Shown one piece after another: positions 29,979 through 42,498 of a stretch of 64,000 nt of DNA. A program made the translations under genes and the position numbers. Position 1 is the first letter of the stretch; every line of letters starts with the position of its first letter. Source of the stretch: Inhella gelatinilytica (GTDB lineage Bacteria > Pseudomonadota > Gammaproteobacteria > Burkholderiales > Burkholderiaceae_C); NCBI RefSeq assembly GCF_016093295.1, contig NZ_JAEDAL010000001.1:558001-622000 (forward strand), in the 5' to 3' direction. Below the pieces are notes generated by a model. It searched no databases. It was given only the letters and a program-made list of their open reading frames with translations, and was not told where the DNA came from.

Positions 29979-29998
29979 GTCTCTTTTTACGAGCCTGG

Positions 29999-30026
29999 AT
30001 TTTAGGCCTTGGGACCCAATCGGCAA
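29999..30026 (-). promoter_or_regulatory. Candidate dnaA promoter
   Basis: On the minus strand, TTGCCG (30026-30021) and TAAAAT (30004-29999) are separated by 16 bases, about 30 bases from the dnaA ATG. A perfect DnaA box lies 3 bases upstream of the -35 element, and another box covers the start of the gene, an arrangement fitting autoregulation. Consensus-based prediction. Confidence 0.5.
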
Positions 30027-30029
30027 GTG

Positions 30030-30038
30030 TTATCCACA
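30030..30038 (+). promoter_or_regulatory. Perfect DnaA box TTATCCACA
   Basis: The nonamer TTATCCACA matches the strongest DnaA-binding consensus exactly. It lies in the dnaA-rpmH gap, 3 bases upstream of the candidate dnaA -35 element, within AT-richer sequence. It may serve both origin function and control of dnaA. Confidence 0.75.
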
Positions 30039-30091
30039 AATTTACAGGCAAACCCAAACAGCCACCCCTGGGCCCGGCCCCAGCACAAGAC

Positions 30092-30120
30092 TTGACTGGC
30101 AGTTCAAATCTTGGTGTAAT
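30092..30120 (+). promoter_or_regulatory. Candidate strong promoter of rpmH-rnpA operon
   Basis: TTGACT (30092-30097) and TGTAAT (30115-30120) are separated by exactly 17 bases. The promoter faces rpmH, leaving a leader of about 185 bases. It is the best sigma-70 match seen in the window, as expected for a ribosomal protein gene. Confidence 0.65.
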
Positions 30121-30313
30121 CCCAGGCTTTTCGTCGGCTCCACACGCGACCGATTAGCCTGCGCACCTTCTGAAATCCGGACGGATCCTTGCGCAAGCTG
30201 ATCGACCGCCTTGCCGGGCGCCAGAGAGTTCTGGCCCACCCCGAGCCGCCCCCAAACCCGTCGTCCGTGCCCTGTTTTCAGCGTGCAGACCACGACGCAG
30301 AAGGTGATTCACC

Positions 30314-30448
30314 ATGAAACGCACTTATCAAGGCTCCAAAGTCCGTCGCGCCCGTACGCATGGCTTCTTGGTGCGCATGAAGTCCCGCGGCGGTCGCGCC
30401 GTGCTGAACGCGCGCCGCGCCAAAGGCCGCAAGCGTCTGGCCGTCTAA
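30314..30448 (+). CDS. rpmH: 50S ribosomal protein L34
   Basis: This is a 44-residue, strongly basic protein with the canonical L34 sequence: [43 protein letters not shown]. It binds 23S rRNA in the large subunit. An AGAAGGTGA-type ribosome site lies just upstream (about 30299-30307). It is first in the usual rpmH-rnpA-yidD-yidC-mnmE order; rnpA starts 44 bases later. Confidence 0.98.
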   Translation: MKRTYQGSKVRRARTHGFLVRMKSRGGRAVLNARRAKGRKRLAV

Positions 30449-30492
30449 TCCCGTCCACACTGGATCCAGCGGCCAACGCCGCTGAATCACCC

Positions 30493-30990
30493 ATGGACGC
30501 CCGCTTGGGCCGCCTGCAACGAGCGGTCGATTTCGAGCGCGTGCTGCAACAGCGCAGCCGCGCTCGTTCGCATTGGTTCGCGCTCCATCATTGCCTGGGG
30601 CGCCCCACCGCACCCGGCCCCCGCAACTTATCCACAGATTGCGCCCAGGATTCACACAGGGTTGTGGATGAGTCCACGGGCACGACGCACTGGTTGGGCT
30701 TTGTGATCCCCAAACGGCTGGCCCGACGGGCGGTTACCCGCAATCTGATTCGTCGGATGGGGCGGCAGGACTTCGCACACTGGCTGGCGCCCCCCCCCCC
30801 TGCGGAGCCGGGCGCCGACCCGCTTCCCCATGGGCTCTGGGTGTTGCGTCTGAAGGCGCCCATCGACCGCCAACAGTTTGTCAGCGCCGACTCCCAGGCG
30901 TTGCGCCAGGCGCTGCACGCCGACTTGCTATCGTTGTGGCGCCGCGCGCAGACAGGCCGTCGCGCGCAGCCGTCAGAGAGCCCGTCATGA
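30493..30990 (+). CDS. rnpA: Ribonuclease P protein component
   Basis: RnpA is the protein partner of the catalytic RNase P RNA that trims tRNA 5' ends. From the ATG at 30493 it is 165 residues, longer than E. coli's (119). The diagnostic motif LGFVIPKRLARRAVTRNLIRR is intact. Two variable inserts are visible: about residues 40-68 (PGPRNLSTDCAQDSHRVVDE), whose DNA carries DnaA-box-like sites, and a Pro-rich stretch (PPPPAEPGAD) encoded by 11 consecutive Cs. The frame is open much further upstream but lacks family character there. The stop overlaps the yidD start (ATGA). Confidence 0.92.
   Translation: MDARLGRLQRAVDFERVLQQRSRARSHWFALHHCLGRPTAPGPRNLSTDCAQDSHRVVDESTGTTHWLGFVIPKRLARRAVTRNLIRRMGRQDFAHWLAPPPPAEPGADPLPHGLWVLRLKAPIDRQQFVSADSQALRQALHADLLSLWRRAQTGRRAQPSESPS
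30628..30636 (+). promoter_or_regulatory. Perfect DnaA box inside rnpA
   Basis: TTATCCACA lies in the part of rnpA that encodes a variable insert. A second near-perfect box (TCATCCACA on the minus strand, 30663-30671) follows 26 bases later. Two such sites close together and about 600 bases from the box in the dnaA-rpmH gap may extend a DnaA-binding region into the operon. Confidence 0.5.
30663..30671 (-). promoter_or_regulatory. Near-perfect DnaA box inside rnpA
   Basis: The minus-strand nonamer TCATCCACA differs from TTATCCACA at one position and is inverted relative to the box at 30628-30636. Confidence 0.4.
30790..30800 (+). repeat. Poly-C tract (11 C) in rnpA
   Basis: Eleven consecutive cytosines encode part of a Pro-Pro-Pro-Pro run in RnpA. 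Such a tract is prone to slippage in replication or to length error in sequencing. In the present length the frame continues correctly into the conserved C-terminus. Confidence 0.85.
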
Positions 30991-31286
30991 CCCCCGGCAG
31001 CTGGCTGAAACAAGGGCTGCGCGCCTTGGTGCGCGGCTATCAGTTGCTGTTTAGCCACTGGGTGAATGCGGGCTGCCGTTACCACCCGAGCTGTTCGCAT
31101 TACGCCCTCGAGGCCCTGGACCGCCACGGCGGGCTGGCTGGCACTTATCTGGCCACCCGGCGCATCTTGCGCTGCCATCCCTTTTGCTTGGGCGGGCACG
31201 ACCCCGTCCCGGACCAGGCGCCTCGCCTGTTCAGCCGCCTCGGCAAGCCGACTTCTTCCACGCTTTCCTCTCCCCCCTCACCATGA
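30987..31286 (+). CDS. yidD: Membrane protein insertion efficiency factor YidD
   Basis: YidD is a small membrane-associated protein thought to help YidC insert proteins. The 99-residue product has the family core ALVRGYQLLFSHWVNAGCRYHPSCSHYALEALDRHG, with its conserved Cys residues, followed by RRILRCHPFCLGGHDPVP. A Ser/Pro-rich tail follows. The ATG at 30987 overlaps the rnpA stop (ATGA) and the stop overlaps the yidC ATG (ATGA), so rnpA-yidD-yidC are coupled. Confidence 0.95.
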   Translation: MTPGSWLKQGLRALVRGYQLLFSHWVNAGCRYHPSCSHYALEALDRHGGLAGTYLATRRILRCHPFCLGGHDPVPDQAPRLFSRLGKPTSSTLSSPPSP

Positions 31287-32926
31287 CCGACATTCGCCGC
31301 ACCGTGCTTTGGGTGGTGTTCACCTTCTCCCTGCTTCTGCTGTGGGATGCTTGGCAACGCCACAACGGACGCCCCTCGATGTTTGGGGGGGCTGTGGCCA
31401 CGTCGGCCGCCCCGGCCTCGGCCCCGCCCAACCACCCAGCGACCCATCCGGCAGCAGGCCCCGGAGCTTCTGTCGCGCCCGCCCCCACGGCCCCCGTCGC
31501 CGGCGACATCGTGACCATCGAGACCGACCGGGTTCGCGCCCAGTTCGACACCTTGGGTGGCAGCTTGGTGCAGGTGGAGTTGCTCGGGCACGCCGATGAC
31601 AGCGCCGAGCGTGCGCCCATGAAGGTGCTGGAACGCAGCCGCCACTACGCCGCCCAGACCGGCCTGGTGGAAGTGGCCGGCGCGCCGAACCACACGACAG
31701 CCCTGCGTTTGGTCTCCACCGAGCGCAAGCTGGCCGAGGGGGCGCAGCAACTGAACCTGCGTTTTGAGTCCGAGCCCCAGGGTGGTCTCAAACTGGTCAA
31801 GACCTACACGCTGGAACGCGGCAGCTATGCCATCAAGGTTCGGCACGAAGTTCAAAACGTCAGCGAAACGGCCCTGCAACCCCGTCTCTACCTGCAATTG
31901 CAGCGCGATGGCAGCAAGTTCGACGGCGGCGTGGCCCAGTCCTTTGGCGCAGCCACCTTCACCGGCCCAGCGATTTACCACGACAAGATTAAGTACACCA
32001 AGGTCGAGTTCGGCGACCTGGACAAGAAGGCCTTCGACGGCGAGCGCCAAGCCCAAGACGGCTGGGTGGCCATGGCCCAGCACTTCTTCGTCAGCGCCTG
32101 GCTGCGTGAAACCGCGGGGCCGCGGGAATTCTTCGCGCGTCGCATTGCCCCCGGGCTGTACACGGTGGGCATGCTGGTGCCCCTGAACCAAATCGCACCG
32201 GGTGCCACCGCGGTGGCCGATGACGTGCTCTTCGTCGGCCCGCAAGAAGAAAAGAACCTGGCGCAATTGGCCCACGGTTTTGATCTGGTCAAGGACTACG
32301 GCTGGTTCCACATCCTGGCCAAGCCCCTGTTCTGGCTGCTCGACCAAATCCACAAGATGGTGGGCAACTGGGGCTGGGCCATCGTGCTGCTGGTGGTGCT
32401 GCTGAAGATCGCCTTCTACGGCCTGAACGCCAGCGCTTACAAGAGCATGGCCAAGATGAAGAAGGTCAACCCGCGCATCATGGAACTGCGCGAGCGCCTC
32501 AAAGACAACCCGCAGCAAATGCAACAGGAAATGATGCGCCTCTACAAAGAGGAGAAGGTCAACCCGCTGGGCAGCTGCCTGCCCATGCTGCTGCAGATCC
32601 CCTTCTTCATCGCGCTGTACTGGGTGTTGCTCTCCAGCGTGGAAATGCGCCACGCGCCCTGGCTGGGCTGGATCACCGACCTCTCCGCCAAGGACCCCTG
32701 GTATGTGCTGCCCGCCCTGATGACGGCCTCCAGCCTGCTCCAGGTGTGGCTGCAACCGGCGCCCCCGGACCCCATGCAGGCCAAGCTGATGTGGATCATG
32801 CCGCTGATGTTCAGCTTCATGTTCTTCTTCTTCCCGGCTGGCTTGGTGCTGTACTGGTTGGTCAACAACCTGCTGTCCATCGCCCAGCAATGGATGATCA
32901 ACAAACAGCTCGGCGTGACCCACTGA
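31283..32926 (+). CDS. yidC: Membrane protein insertase YidC
   Basis: YidC inserts and folds inner-membrane proteins. The 547-residue product starts with an N-terminal membrane anchor (RTVLWVVFTFSLLLLWDAW), then a large periplasmic beta domain (about 75-335), typical of Gram-negative YidC. The five-helix core follows: WAIVLLVVLLKIAFYGLNASAYKSMAKMKKVNPRI with the coiled cytoplasmic hairpin, and LGSCLPMLLQIPFFIALYWVL. The C-terminus FFFPAGLVLYWLVNNLLSIAQQWMIN is also standard. The start overlaps the yidD stop by 4 bases; mnmE follows after 54 bases. Confidence 0.97.
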   Translation: MTDIRRTVLWVVFTFSLLLLWDAWQRHNGRPSMFGGAVATSAAPASAPPNHPATHPAAGPGASVAPAPTAPVAGDIVTIETDRVRAQFDTLGGSLVQVELLGHADDSAERAPMKVLERSRHYAAQTGLVEVAGAPNHTTALRLVSTERKLAEGAQQLNLRFESEPQGGLKLVKTYTLERGSYAIKVRHEVQNVSETALQPRLYLQLQRDGSKFDGGVAQSFGAATFTGPAIYHDKIKYTKVEFGDLDKKAFDGERQAQDGWVAMAQHFFVSAWLRETAGPREFFARRIAPGLYTVGMLVPLNQIAPGATAVADDVLFVGPQEEKNLAQLAHGFDLVKDYGWFHILAKPLFWLLDQIHKMVGNWGWAIVLLVVLLKIAFYGLNASAYKSMAKMKKVNPRIMELRERLKDNPQQMQQEMMRLYKEEKVNPLGSCLPMLLQIPFFIALYWVLLSSVEMRHAPWLGWITDLSAKDPWYVLPALMTASSLLQVWLQPAPPDPMQAKLMWIMPLMFSFMFFFFPAGLVLYWLVNNLLSIAQQWMINKQLGVTH

Positions 32927-32943
32927 GTCGGACCTGACCCCAC

Positions 32944-32966
32944 AACGCCGCACCCTGTGCGGCGTT
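32944..32966 (+). terminator. Hairpin between yidC and mnmE
   Basis: A perfect 9-bp stem (AACGCCGCA with TGCGGCGTT) encloses a 5-base loop, starting 17 bases after the yidC stop. Only a short T-run (TTT) follows, so it may be a weak or leaky terminator, allowing mnmE a reduced level of read-through. Confidence 0.5.
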
Positions 32967-32980
32967 TGTCCATTCGAACC

Positions 32981-34363
32981 ATGCTCGCGCGCCACCAGGA
33001 CCCCATCGCCGCCATTGCCACCGCCCCCGGACGCGGCGCCGTGGGCATCGTGCGCGTGTCCTCCCGCACGCCGCTGGATGCGCTGATGGCCGCTCTGTAC
33101 GGCCAGGCTCTGACCCCCCGCCATGCGCATTACCTGGCGCTGCGGGCCGCCGATGGCACGCCCATCGACCACGGCCTGGCCCTGCACTTCCCCGCCCCCC
33201 ACAGCTACACCGGCGAACACGTGCTGGAGTTGCAGGCGCACGGCGGCCCCGTGGTGATGCAGTTGCTGCTGGCGCGTTGCTTGGAGGCGCTGCCTGGCTG
33301 CCGCTTGGCCGAGCCGGGCGAATTCACCCAGCGGGCGTTTCTGAACGGCAAGCTCGACCTGGCCCAGGCCGAGGCCGTGGCCGACCTCATCGACGCCAGC
33401 ACCGAGACCGCGGCCCGCAGTGCCGCGCGGGCGCTAGACGGCGCCCTCTCACGCGAGGTTGGGGCGCTCAGCGACGCCCTGATTCATTTGCGCATGTTCG
33501 TCGAAGCCACGTTGGATTTCCCCGAAGAAGAGGACGTGGAATTTGTTCAGCAGGCCGACGTGCTCGGGCAGCTGGGCGGCTTGCAGGAGCGGGTACAGCG
33601 CATCTTGGCGCGTACACGTCAAGGGGCGCTGCTGCGCGATGGGTTGCGCGTGGTGTTGGCCGGTCAACCCAACGTGGGCAAGAGCTCCCTGCTGAACGCC
33701 TTGGCGGGCGCCGAGTTGGCCATCGTCACCCCGATTGCTGGCACCACGCGCGACCGGGTCAGTGAGCAGATTCAGATCGAAGGTGTGCCCCTGCACATCA
33801 TCGACACCGCGGGGCTGCGCGAGTCCACCGACGAGGTGGAGCGCATCGGCGTGGCCCGGAGTTGGGAGTCCATCGCCGAGGCTGACGTGGTGCTCTTCCT
33901 GCACGACCTTACCCGGCTGGAGGACGCCGAGTACCAGCGCGAGGACGAGCGCATCCGTGCACAGTTGGCCGCGCACGATGACGCCGACCACCTGGCGGCT
34001 CGCCTGCTGCATGTCTACAACAAGGCCGATGCGGGCGCGAACGCCCCATCGAGCGGCCTGGCCTTGTCCGCCAAAACCGGCGAGGGGCTGGAGCGGCTGC
34101 GCGCTGAGCTGCTGCAGCGCGCGGGCTGGCAATCCGTGCCCGAGGGGCTGTTCATCGCACGGGAACGGCATGTGCAGGCCCTGCGCCACGCCCTGCAACA
34201 CCTGGAGTCCGCGCTCGAACAGATCCGCATCCCAACCCCCGCGCTGGATCTCGTGGCCGAGGAGCTGCGACTGGCCCATGAGGCCCTGGGCGCCATCACC
34301 GGTCAGTTCACCGCCGACGATTTGCTGGGCGAGATCTTCAGCCGCTTTTGCATCGGCAAATAA
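32981..34363 (+). CDS. mnmE: tRNA uridine-5-carboxymethylaminomethyl modification GTPase MnmE
   Basis: MnmE (TrmE), with MnmG, modifies U34 in the wobble position of several tRNAs. From the ATG at 32981 ([27 protein letters not shown]) it is 460 residues. The folate-binding N-domain includes [21 protein letters not shown] and [27 protein letters not shown]. The GTPase domain has G1 GQPNVGKSS (about 228-236), the DTAGLRE G3 motif, and VYNKAD (G4). The C-terminal CIGK supplies the catalytic Cys. mnmG is not in the window. Confidence 0.97.
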   Translation: MLARHQDPIAAIATAPGRGAVGIVRVSSRTPLDALMAALYGQALTPRHAHYLALRAADGTPIDHGLALHFPAPHSYTGEHVLELQAHGGPVVMQLLLARCLEALPGCRLAEPGEFTQRAFLNGKLDLAQAEAVADLIDASTETAARSAARALDGALSREVGALSDALIHLRMFVEATLDFPEEEDVEFVQQADVLGQLGGLQERVQRILARTRQGALLRDGLRVVLAGQPNVGKSSLLNALAGAELAIVTPIAGTTRDRVSEQIQIEGVPLHIIDTAGLRESTDEVERIGVARSWESIAEADVVLFLHDLTRLEDAEYQREDERIRAQLAAHDDADHLAARLLHVYNKADAGANAPSSGLALSAKTGEGLERLRAELLQRAGWQSVPEGLFIARERHVQALRHALQHLESALEQIRIPTPALDLVAEELRLAHEALGAITGQFTADDLLGEIFSRFCIGK

Positions 34364-34444
34364 GCAGCGAACTCACCGCACCGACCTGCGGGTTTTTCCG
34401 TGCTTTCGCCGTGACCCGCACAGGACGGCTTCGGTGAAGATGAG

Positions 34445-39133
<4,689 letters not shown>

Positions 39134-39146
39134 GCCCCCCACCGAA

Positions 39147-41132
39147 TCAGCGAATCAGTCGCTCTTCCGCGCGCGCCAGCGCTTCCGCAGTCCCAGACAG
39201 CACCAGGGTGTCGCCGCCTTGCAGTTCAGATTGGAGCGGCACAGCCTGCCCGTGGGCGCGGCGCAGGTTCACCAGGGCGACGCCCAAGTCGTCGAGCTGA
39301 AGTGCGTCTGGGGATTTGCCCTGCCAAATCGTGGCCTGGGGCAGGCTGAACGAACGCAGGCGCGTTTGCTCGCGTTCTTCCAGTCCGTCGTCATCGGCCC
39401 CATGGAAATAGCCCCGCAGCAAGCCGTACCGGGCGTCGCGGGCTTCACGGGTGATGCGCAGCACGCGGCGCATCGGCACACCCACCAAAGCCAAGGCATG
39501 GCTGGCCAGCATCAAACTGCCCTCGATGGCCTCAGGCACCACTTCGGTGGCGCCGGCCGCCTTGAGTTTGTCCAGGTCCGCGTCGTCCACGGTGCGCACC
39601 ACCACAGGCACCTGGGGCGCGTGCTGCCGCACTTGGTGCAGCACCTTGAGGGCCGATGGCGTGTCGTGATAGCTGATCACGACCGCGTTGGCACGGCTCA
39701 AGCCCGCCGCCATCAGGGCTTGAAGCCGGGCCGCGTCACCAAACACCACCGACTGGCCGGCTGCGGCCGCTTGGCGAACGCGGTCCGGGTCCAAATCCAA
39801 CGCCATGTACGGGATGCGCTCGGCCTCCAGCAAGCGGGCCAGGTTTTGTCCGCTGCGGCCATAGCCGCAAATGATGATGTGGGCGTCGGCCTTGAAAGCT
39901 TTTTTGGCAATGGTGGTGAGCTGCACCGACTGCAGCAGCCAGTCGCTGCTGGAGAGCTTCATCACGATGCGGTTGCTGTACAGCACGATCAGGGGCGTCA
40001 GCAGCATCGACAGCACCATCGCCGCCAGCACGGGGGACTCCCACTGCTTGGCCACCAAACCTTGACTGGCCCCCAAGCCCAAGAGCACGAAACCAAACTC
40101 CCCCGCCTGAGCCAAATACAAACCGGTCCGCAGGGAGACGCCCGATGGCGCGCCCAACCCCTTGGCCAGCGCGGCCACCAAGGCGAACTTGATCACCGTC
40201 GGCCCCAGCAGCAGCAGGAGCACCAAAGGCCATTGCTGAATCACCAACTGCGCATCCAACTTCATGCCGATGGTGATGAAGAACAGCCCCAGCAAGACGT
40301 CATGGAAGGGGCGAATGTCCGTTTCGACTTGGTGCTTGAATTCCGTTTCGGAGATCAGCATGCCGGCCACGAAGGCCCCCAGGGCCAGTGACAGGCCCGC
40401 GTGCTCGGTGAGCCAGGCCAAGCCCAGGGTCACCAGCAGCAGGTTCAGGATGAAGAGCTCCTCGCTCTTGCGCCGCGCCACCAGGGTCAACCACCAGCGC
40501 ATGGCCCGCTGCCCGCCCCAGAACAGCAGACCCAACACCACCACCGCTTTGAGCCCGGCCCAGGCCAGGTCTTGCATCAAGTCACTGGTGCTGGCCCCCA
40601 GGGTGGGGATCAGCACCAGCAGCGGCACGACGGCCAAATCTTGAAACAGCAGCACCCCCATCACCCGGCGGCCATGCTCGCTCTCTAGCTCCAGGCGCTC
40701 CGCCATCAGTTTGACCACGATGGCGGTCGAGCTCATGGCCATGGCAGCGCCCAAGACCAAGGCGCCCTGCCACCCCAGCTCCCAGTGCACGCCCATGAGA
40801 TCAAAGGCCCAGTCCAGGATCCAGTTCCCGAGCACCGCGCCCAGCAGCGTCAGCAGCACCTGCAACAGGCCCAGTCCAAACACCACCACGCGCATGGCCC
40901 GCAGCTTGGGCAGGTTGAACTCCAAGCCAATGGCGAACATCAGGAAGACGACGCCGAACTCGGCCAGGTAGCGCAGACTGGCCGAGTCCCCCGTCAGCGC
41001 CAAGGCATTCGGGCCAATCAGCACGCCCACCACCAGATACCCAAGGATGGGCGGCAGCTTGAGGCTGCGGCAGGCCACCACGCCGAGCACGGCGGCCACC
41101 AAATACAAAAGGGCGAGGTCCAGCGAGGTCAT
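39147..41132 (-). CDS. Kef/YbaL-type CPA2 cation:proton antiporter with TrkA domains
   Basis: This 661-residue membrane protein has 12-13 helices in the CPA2 exchanger fold (about 1-385; GYLVVGVLIGPNAL, FGVVFLMFAIGLEFNLPKL, LALGAFVAGMLISETEF). A cytoplasmic TrkA-N/RCK domain follows (about 410-530, ICGYGRSGQNLARLLEAE, with the nucleotide-binding Gly motif and an acidic LDLDPDR) and then a TrkA-C domain (about 575-661). Relatives release K+ or Na+ in exchange for protons under glutathione, nucleotide or pH control. The usual small ancillary protein (KefF/KefG) is absent. It converges on the hybrid kinase (13 bases) and follows pilU by 40 bases on the same strand. Confidence 0.9.
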   Translation of the reverse strand: MTSLDLALLYLVAAVLGVVACRSLKLPPILGYLVVGVLIGPNALALTGDSASLRYLAEFGVVFLMFAIGLEFNLPKLRAMRVVVFGLGLLQVLLTLLGAVLGNWILDWAFDLMGVHWELGWQGALVLGAAMAMSSTAIVVKLMAERLELESEHGRRVMGVLLFQDLAVVPLLVLIPTLGASTSDLMQDLAWAGLKAVVVLGLLFWGGQRAMRWWLTLVARRKSEELFILNLLLVTLGLAWLTEHAGLSLALGAFVAGMLISETEFKHQVETDIRPFHDVLLGLFFITIGMKLDAQLVIQQWPLVLLLLLGPTVIKFALVAALAKGLGAPSGVSLRTGLYLAQAGEFGFVLLGLGASQGLVAKQWESPVLAAMVLSMLLTPLIVLYSNRIVMKLSSSDWLLQSVQLTTIAKKAFKADAHIIICGYGRSGQNLARLLEAERIPYMALDLDPDRVRQAAAAGQSVVFGDAARLQALMAAGLSRANAVVISYHDTPSALKVLHQVRQHAPQVPVVVRTVDDADLDKLKAAGATEVVPEAIEGSLMLASHALALVGVPMRRVLRITREARDARYGLLRGYFHGADDDGLEEREQTRLRSFSLPQATIWQGKSPDALQLDDLGVALVNLRRAHGQAVPLQSELQGGDTLVLSGTAEALARAEERLIR

Positions 41133-41172
41133 GGGCGCCCGATGGTAGAGCAGCGAGGGCGCAACGCGCCGC

Positions 41173-42294
41173 TCAGCCCATCTGCAATCCGGAGGAGTCG
41201 GGCATCAAGCCCTCGGTCAGCCGCAACCGAAGGGACAAGTCCGTGCGCGAGTCGGCGTGATCCAACCCCTGCTGCTGGGTGATCTGGCCCGAGCGGATCA
41301 ACTCAAACAAGGCTTGATCAAACGTCTGCATCCCCATCTCGTTGCTGTGGGCCATGGCGTCTTTGAGCAGATCAATCTCGCCTTTCAGAATCAGGTCCGA
41401 CACGTACGGGGACTGCAACAAGATTTCGACCGCCGGCACCCGGTCCCCTGACGCGCCAGGAATTAAGCGTTGGCCAATCACCCCCCGCAAGTTCAGCGAC
41501 AAGTCCACCAGGGCCTGATGGCGCGCCCCCTCCGGAAAAAAGTTCAGGATGCGGTCGATCGCCTGGTTGGCGTTGTTGGCATGCAGCGTGGACATGCACA
41601 GATGCCCGGTCTCCGCATAAGCCAGCGCCTGCCGCATGGTCATGGCGTCGCGGATCTCGCCAATCACGATCACATCCGGTGCCTCGCGCATGGCATGCAG
41701 CAGCGCGCTTTCGAACGAGCGGGTATCCAAGCCCACCTCGCGCTGGTCCACGACCGAGGCCTTGTGGGTGTGCACGAATTCGATCGGGTCTTCCACGGTC
41801 AAGATATGACCTGACTCCGTGCGGTTGCGGTAGTCCACCAGCGCCGCCAGCGTGGTGGACTTTCCCGAACCCGCCGCCCCCACGACCAGCACCAGCCCGC
41901 GCTTGAGCAGGGCCAAGTCCTTCAAATGGGCAGGCAAGTGCAGGGCTTCCAAGCTGGGAATTTCCGCACTGATGTAGCGCACCACCATCGCCACTTCGCC
42001 CCGCTGCAGGTAGACGTTGAAGCGAAAGCGCCCCAGGCCTTCGATGTTCGTGGCCAGGTCGCACTCCAGCGTGTCCTCGAACTCGCGGATCTGGGCCTCG
42101 CGCATCATCGAGTACGCCAGCGCCTTCGCACTCATGGGAGTCAGCGGGGGCAGCTTCAGGGGCCGAACCACGCCTTGGATCTTCAACGACGGCGGCGCTC
42201 CCACCGACAGAAACAAGTCAGACGCCCCCTGCTCCACCATGAAACGCAGGTAGGGGCCCAAATTGCGCGGGTCGCCGAATTCGTGGGCATCCAC
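41173..42294 (-). CDS. pilU: Type IV pilus retraction ATPase PilU
   Basis: This 373-residue hexameric ATPase is of the PilT/PilU group, which pulls type IV pili back for twitching. It has the N-terminal PAS-like part (YLRFMVEQGASDLFLSVGAPPSLKIQG), Walker A GAAGSGKST, atypical acidic Asp box (LTVEDPIEFVH), Walker B VIVIGEIRD and the His box MSTLHANNANQAIDRI. The C-terminal end (LILKGEIDLLKDAMAHSNEMGMQTFDQAL) matches PilU rather than PilT, which has an AIRNLIRE motif. pilT, which usually lies next to it, is not here. It is divergent from gdhA. Confidence 0.9.
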   Translation of the reverse strand: MDAHEFGDPRNLGPYLRFMVEQGASDLFLSVGAPPSLKIQGVVRPLKLPPLTPMSAKALAYSMMREAQIREFEDTLECDLATNIEGLGRFRFNVYLQRGEVAMVVRYISAEIPSLEALHLPAHLKDLALLKRGLVLVVGAAGSGKSTTLAALVDYRNRTESGHILTVEDPIEFVHTHKASVVDQREVGLDTRSFESALLHAMREAPDVIVIGEIRDAMTMRQALAYAETGHLCMSTLHANNANQAIDRILNFFPEGARHQALVDLSLNLRGVIGQRLIPGASGDRVPAVEILLQSPYVSDLILKGEIDLLKDAMAHSNEMGMQTFDQALFELIRSGQITQQQGLDHADSRTDLSLRLRLTEGLMPDSSGLQMG

Positions 42295-42365
42295 TGAGAA
42301 ACCTCTTTTGTCTTTTCTGCAGTTTCGATTGGAGCGCCGATGAACCGGGGGCTGCCTTTCCCCAC

Positions 42366-42379
42366 TTGACGCACATCAA
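42366..42379. promoter_or_regulatory. Candidate FNR/Anr-type site between pilU and gdhA
   Basis: TTGAC-GCAC-ATCAA matches the FNR-family palindrome TTGAT-N4-ATCAA at 9 of 10 defined bases. Its centre is about 78 bases from the pilU start and about 126 bases from the gdhA start in the 204-base divergent gap, so either gene may respond to oxygen. It rests on sequence match only. Confidence 0.45.
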
Positions 42380-42436
42380 GCGGACAGCGCTCAATGCACC
42401 GCCCGCATAAGGGAATGCTCAAGCGGCGTTGCCAAA

Positions 42437-42450
42437 CTTGTCCATACAAG
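42437..42450. promoter_or_regulatory. Inverted repeat upstream of gdhA
   Basis: CTTGT-CCAT-ACAAG is a 5-bp perfect dyad with a 4-base spacer, about 50 bases ahead of the gdhA ATG, in the region where a promoter would be expected. It may be an operator. No protein can be named for it. Confidence 0.3.
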
Positions 42451-42489
42451 GTTTCTTGCAGTTACCGTTCGCCCCGCTAAAAATTCATC

Positions 42490-42494
42490 GGAGG
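42490..42494 (+). promoter_or_regulatory. Strong ribosome-binding site of gdhA
   Basis: GGAGG lies 4 bases ahead of the gdhA ATG at 42499. This is the best ribosome site seen in the window and fits an abundant enzyme. Confidence 0.7.
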
Positions 42495-42498
42495 CGTC

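Larger units (their letters stand above)
29970..30313. other. dnaA-rpmH intergenic region, candidate origin (oriC) or part of it
   Basis: This 344-base gap between divergent dnaA and rpmH has no gene. It holds a perfect DnaA box (30030-30038), a near-perfect one at the dnaA start, a candidate dnaA promoter, an AT-richer stretch (about 29978-30060) and the rpmH promoter. The interval dnaA-rpmH is a classical site of oriC in Gram-negative and other bacteria. Two boxes in the gap are few for an origin, so extra sites inside rnpA (30628-30671) may belong to it. Confidence 0.5.

Noticed and set aside
34364-34444. Terminator after mnmE
   Set aside because: TGCGGGT and ACCCGCA are complementary but about 20 bases apart and without a following T-run; I could not support a terminator.
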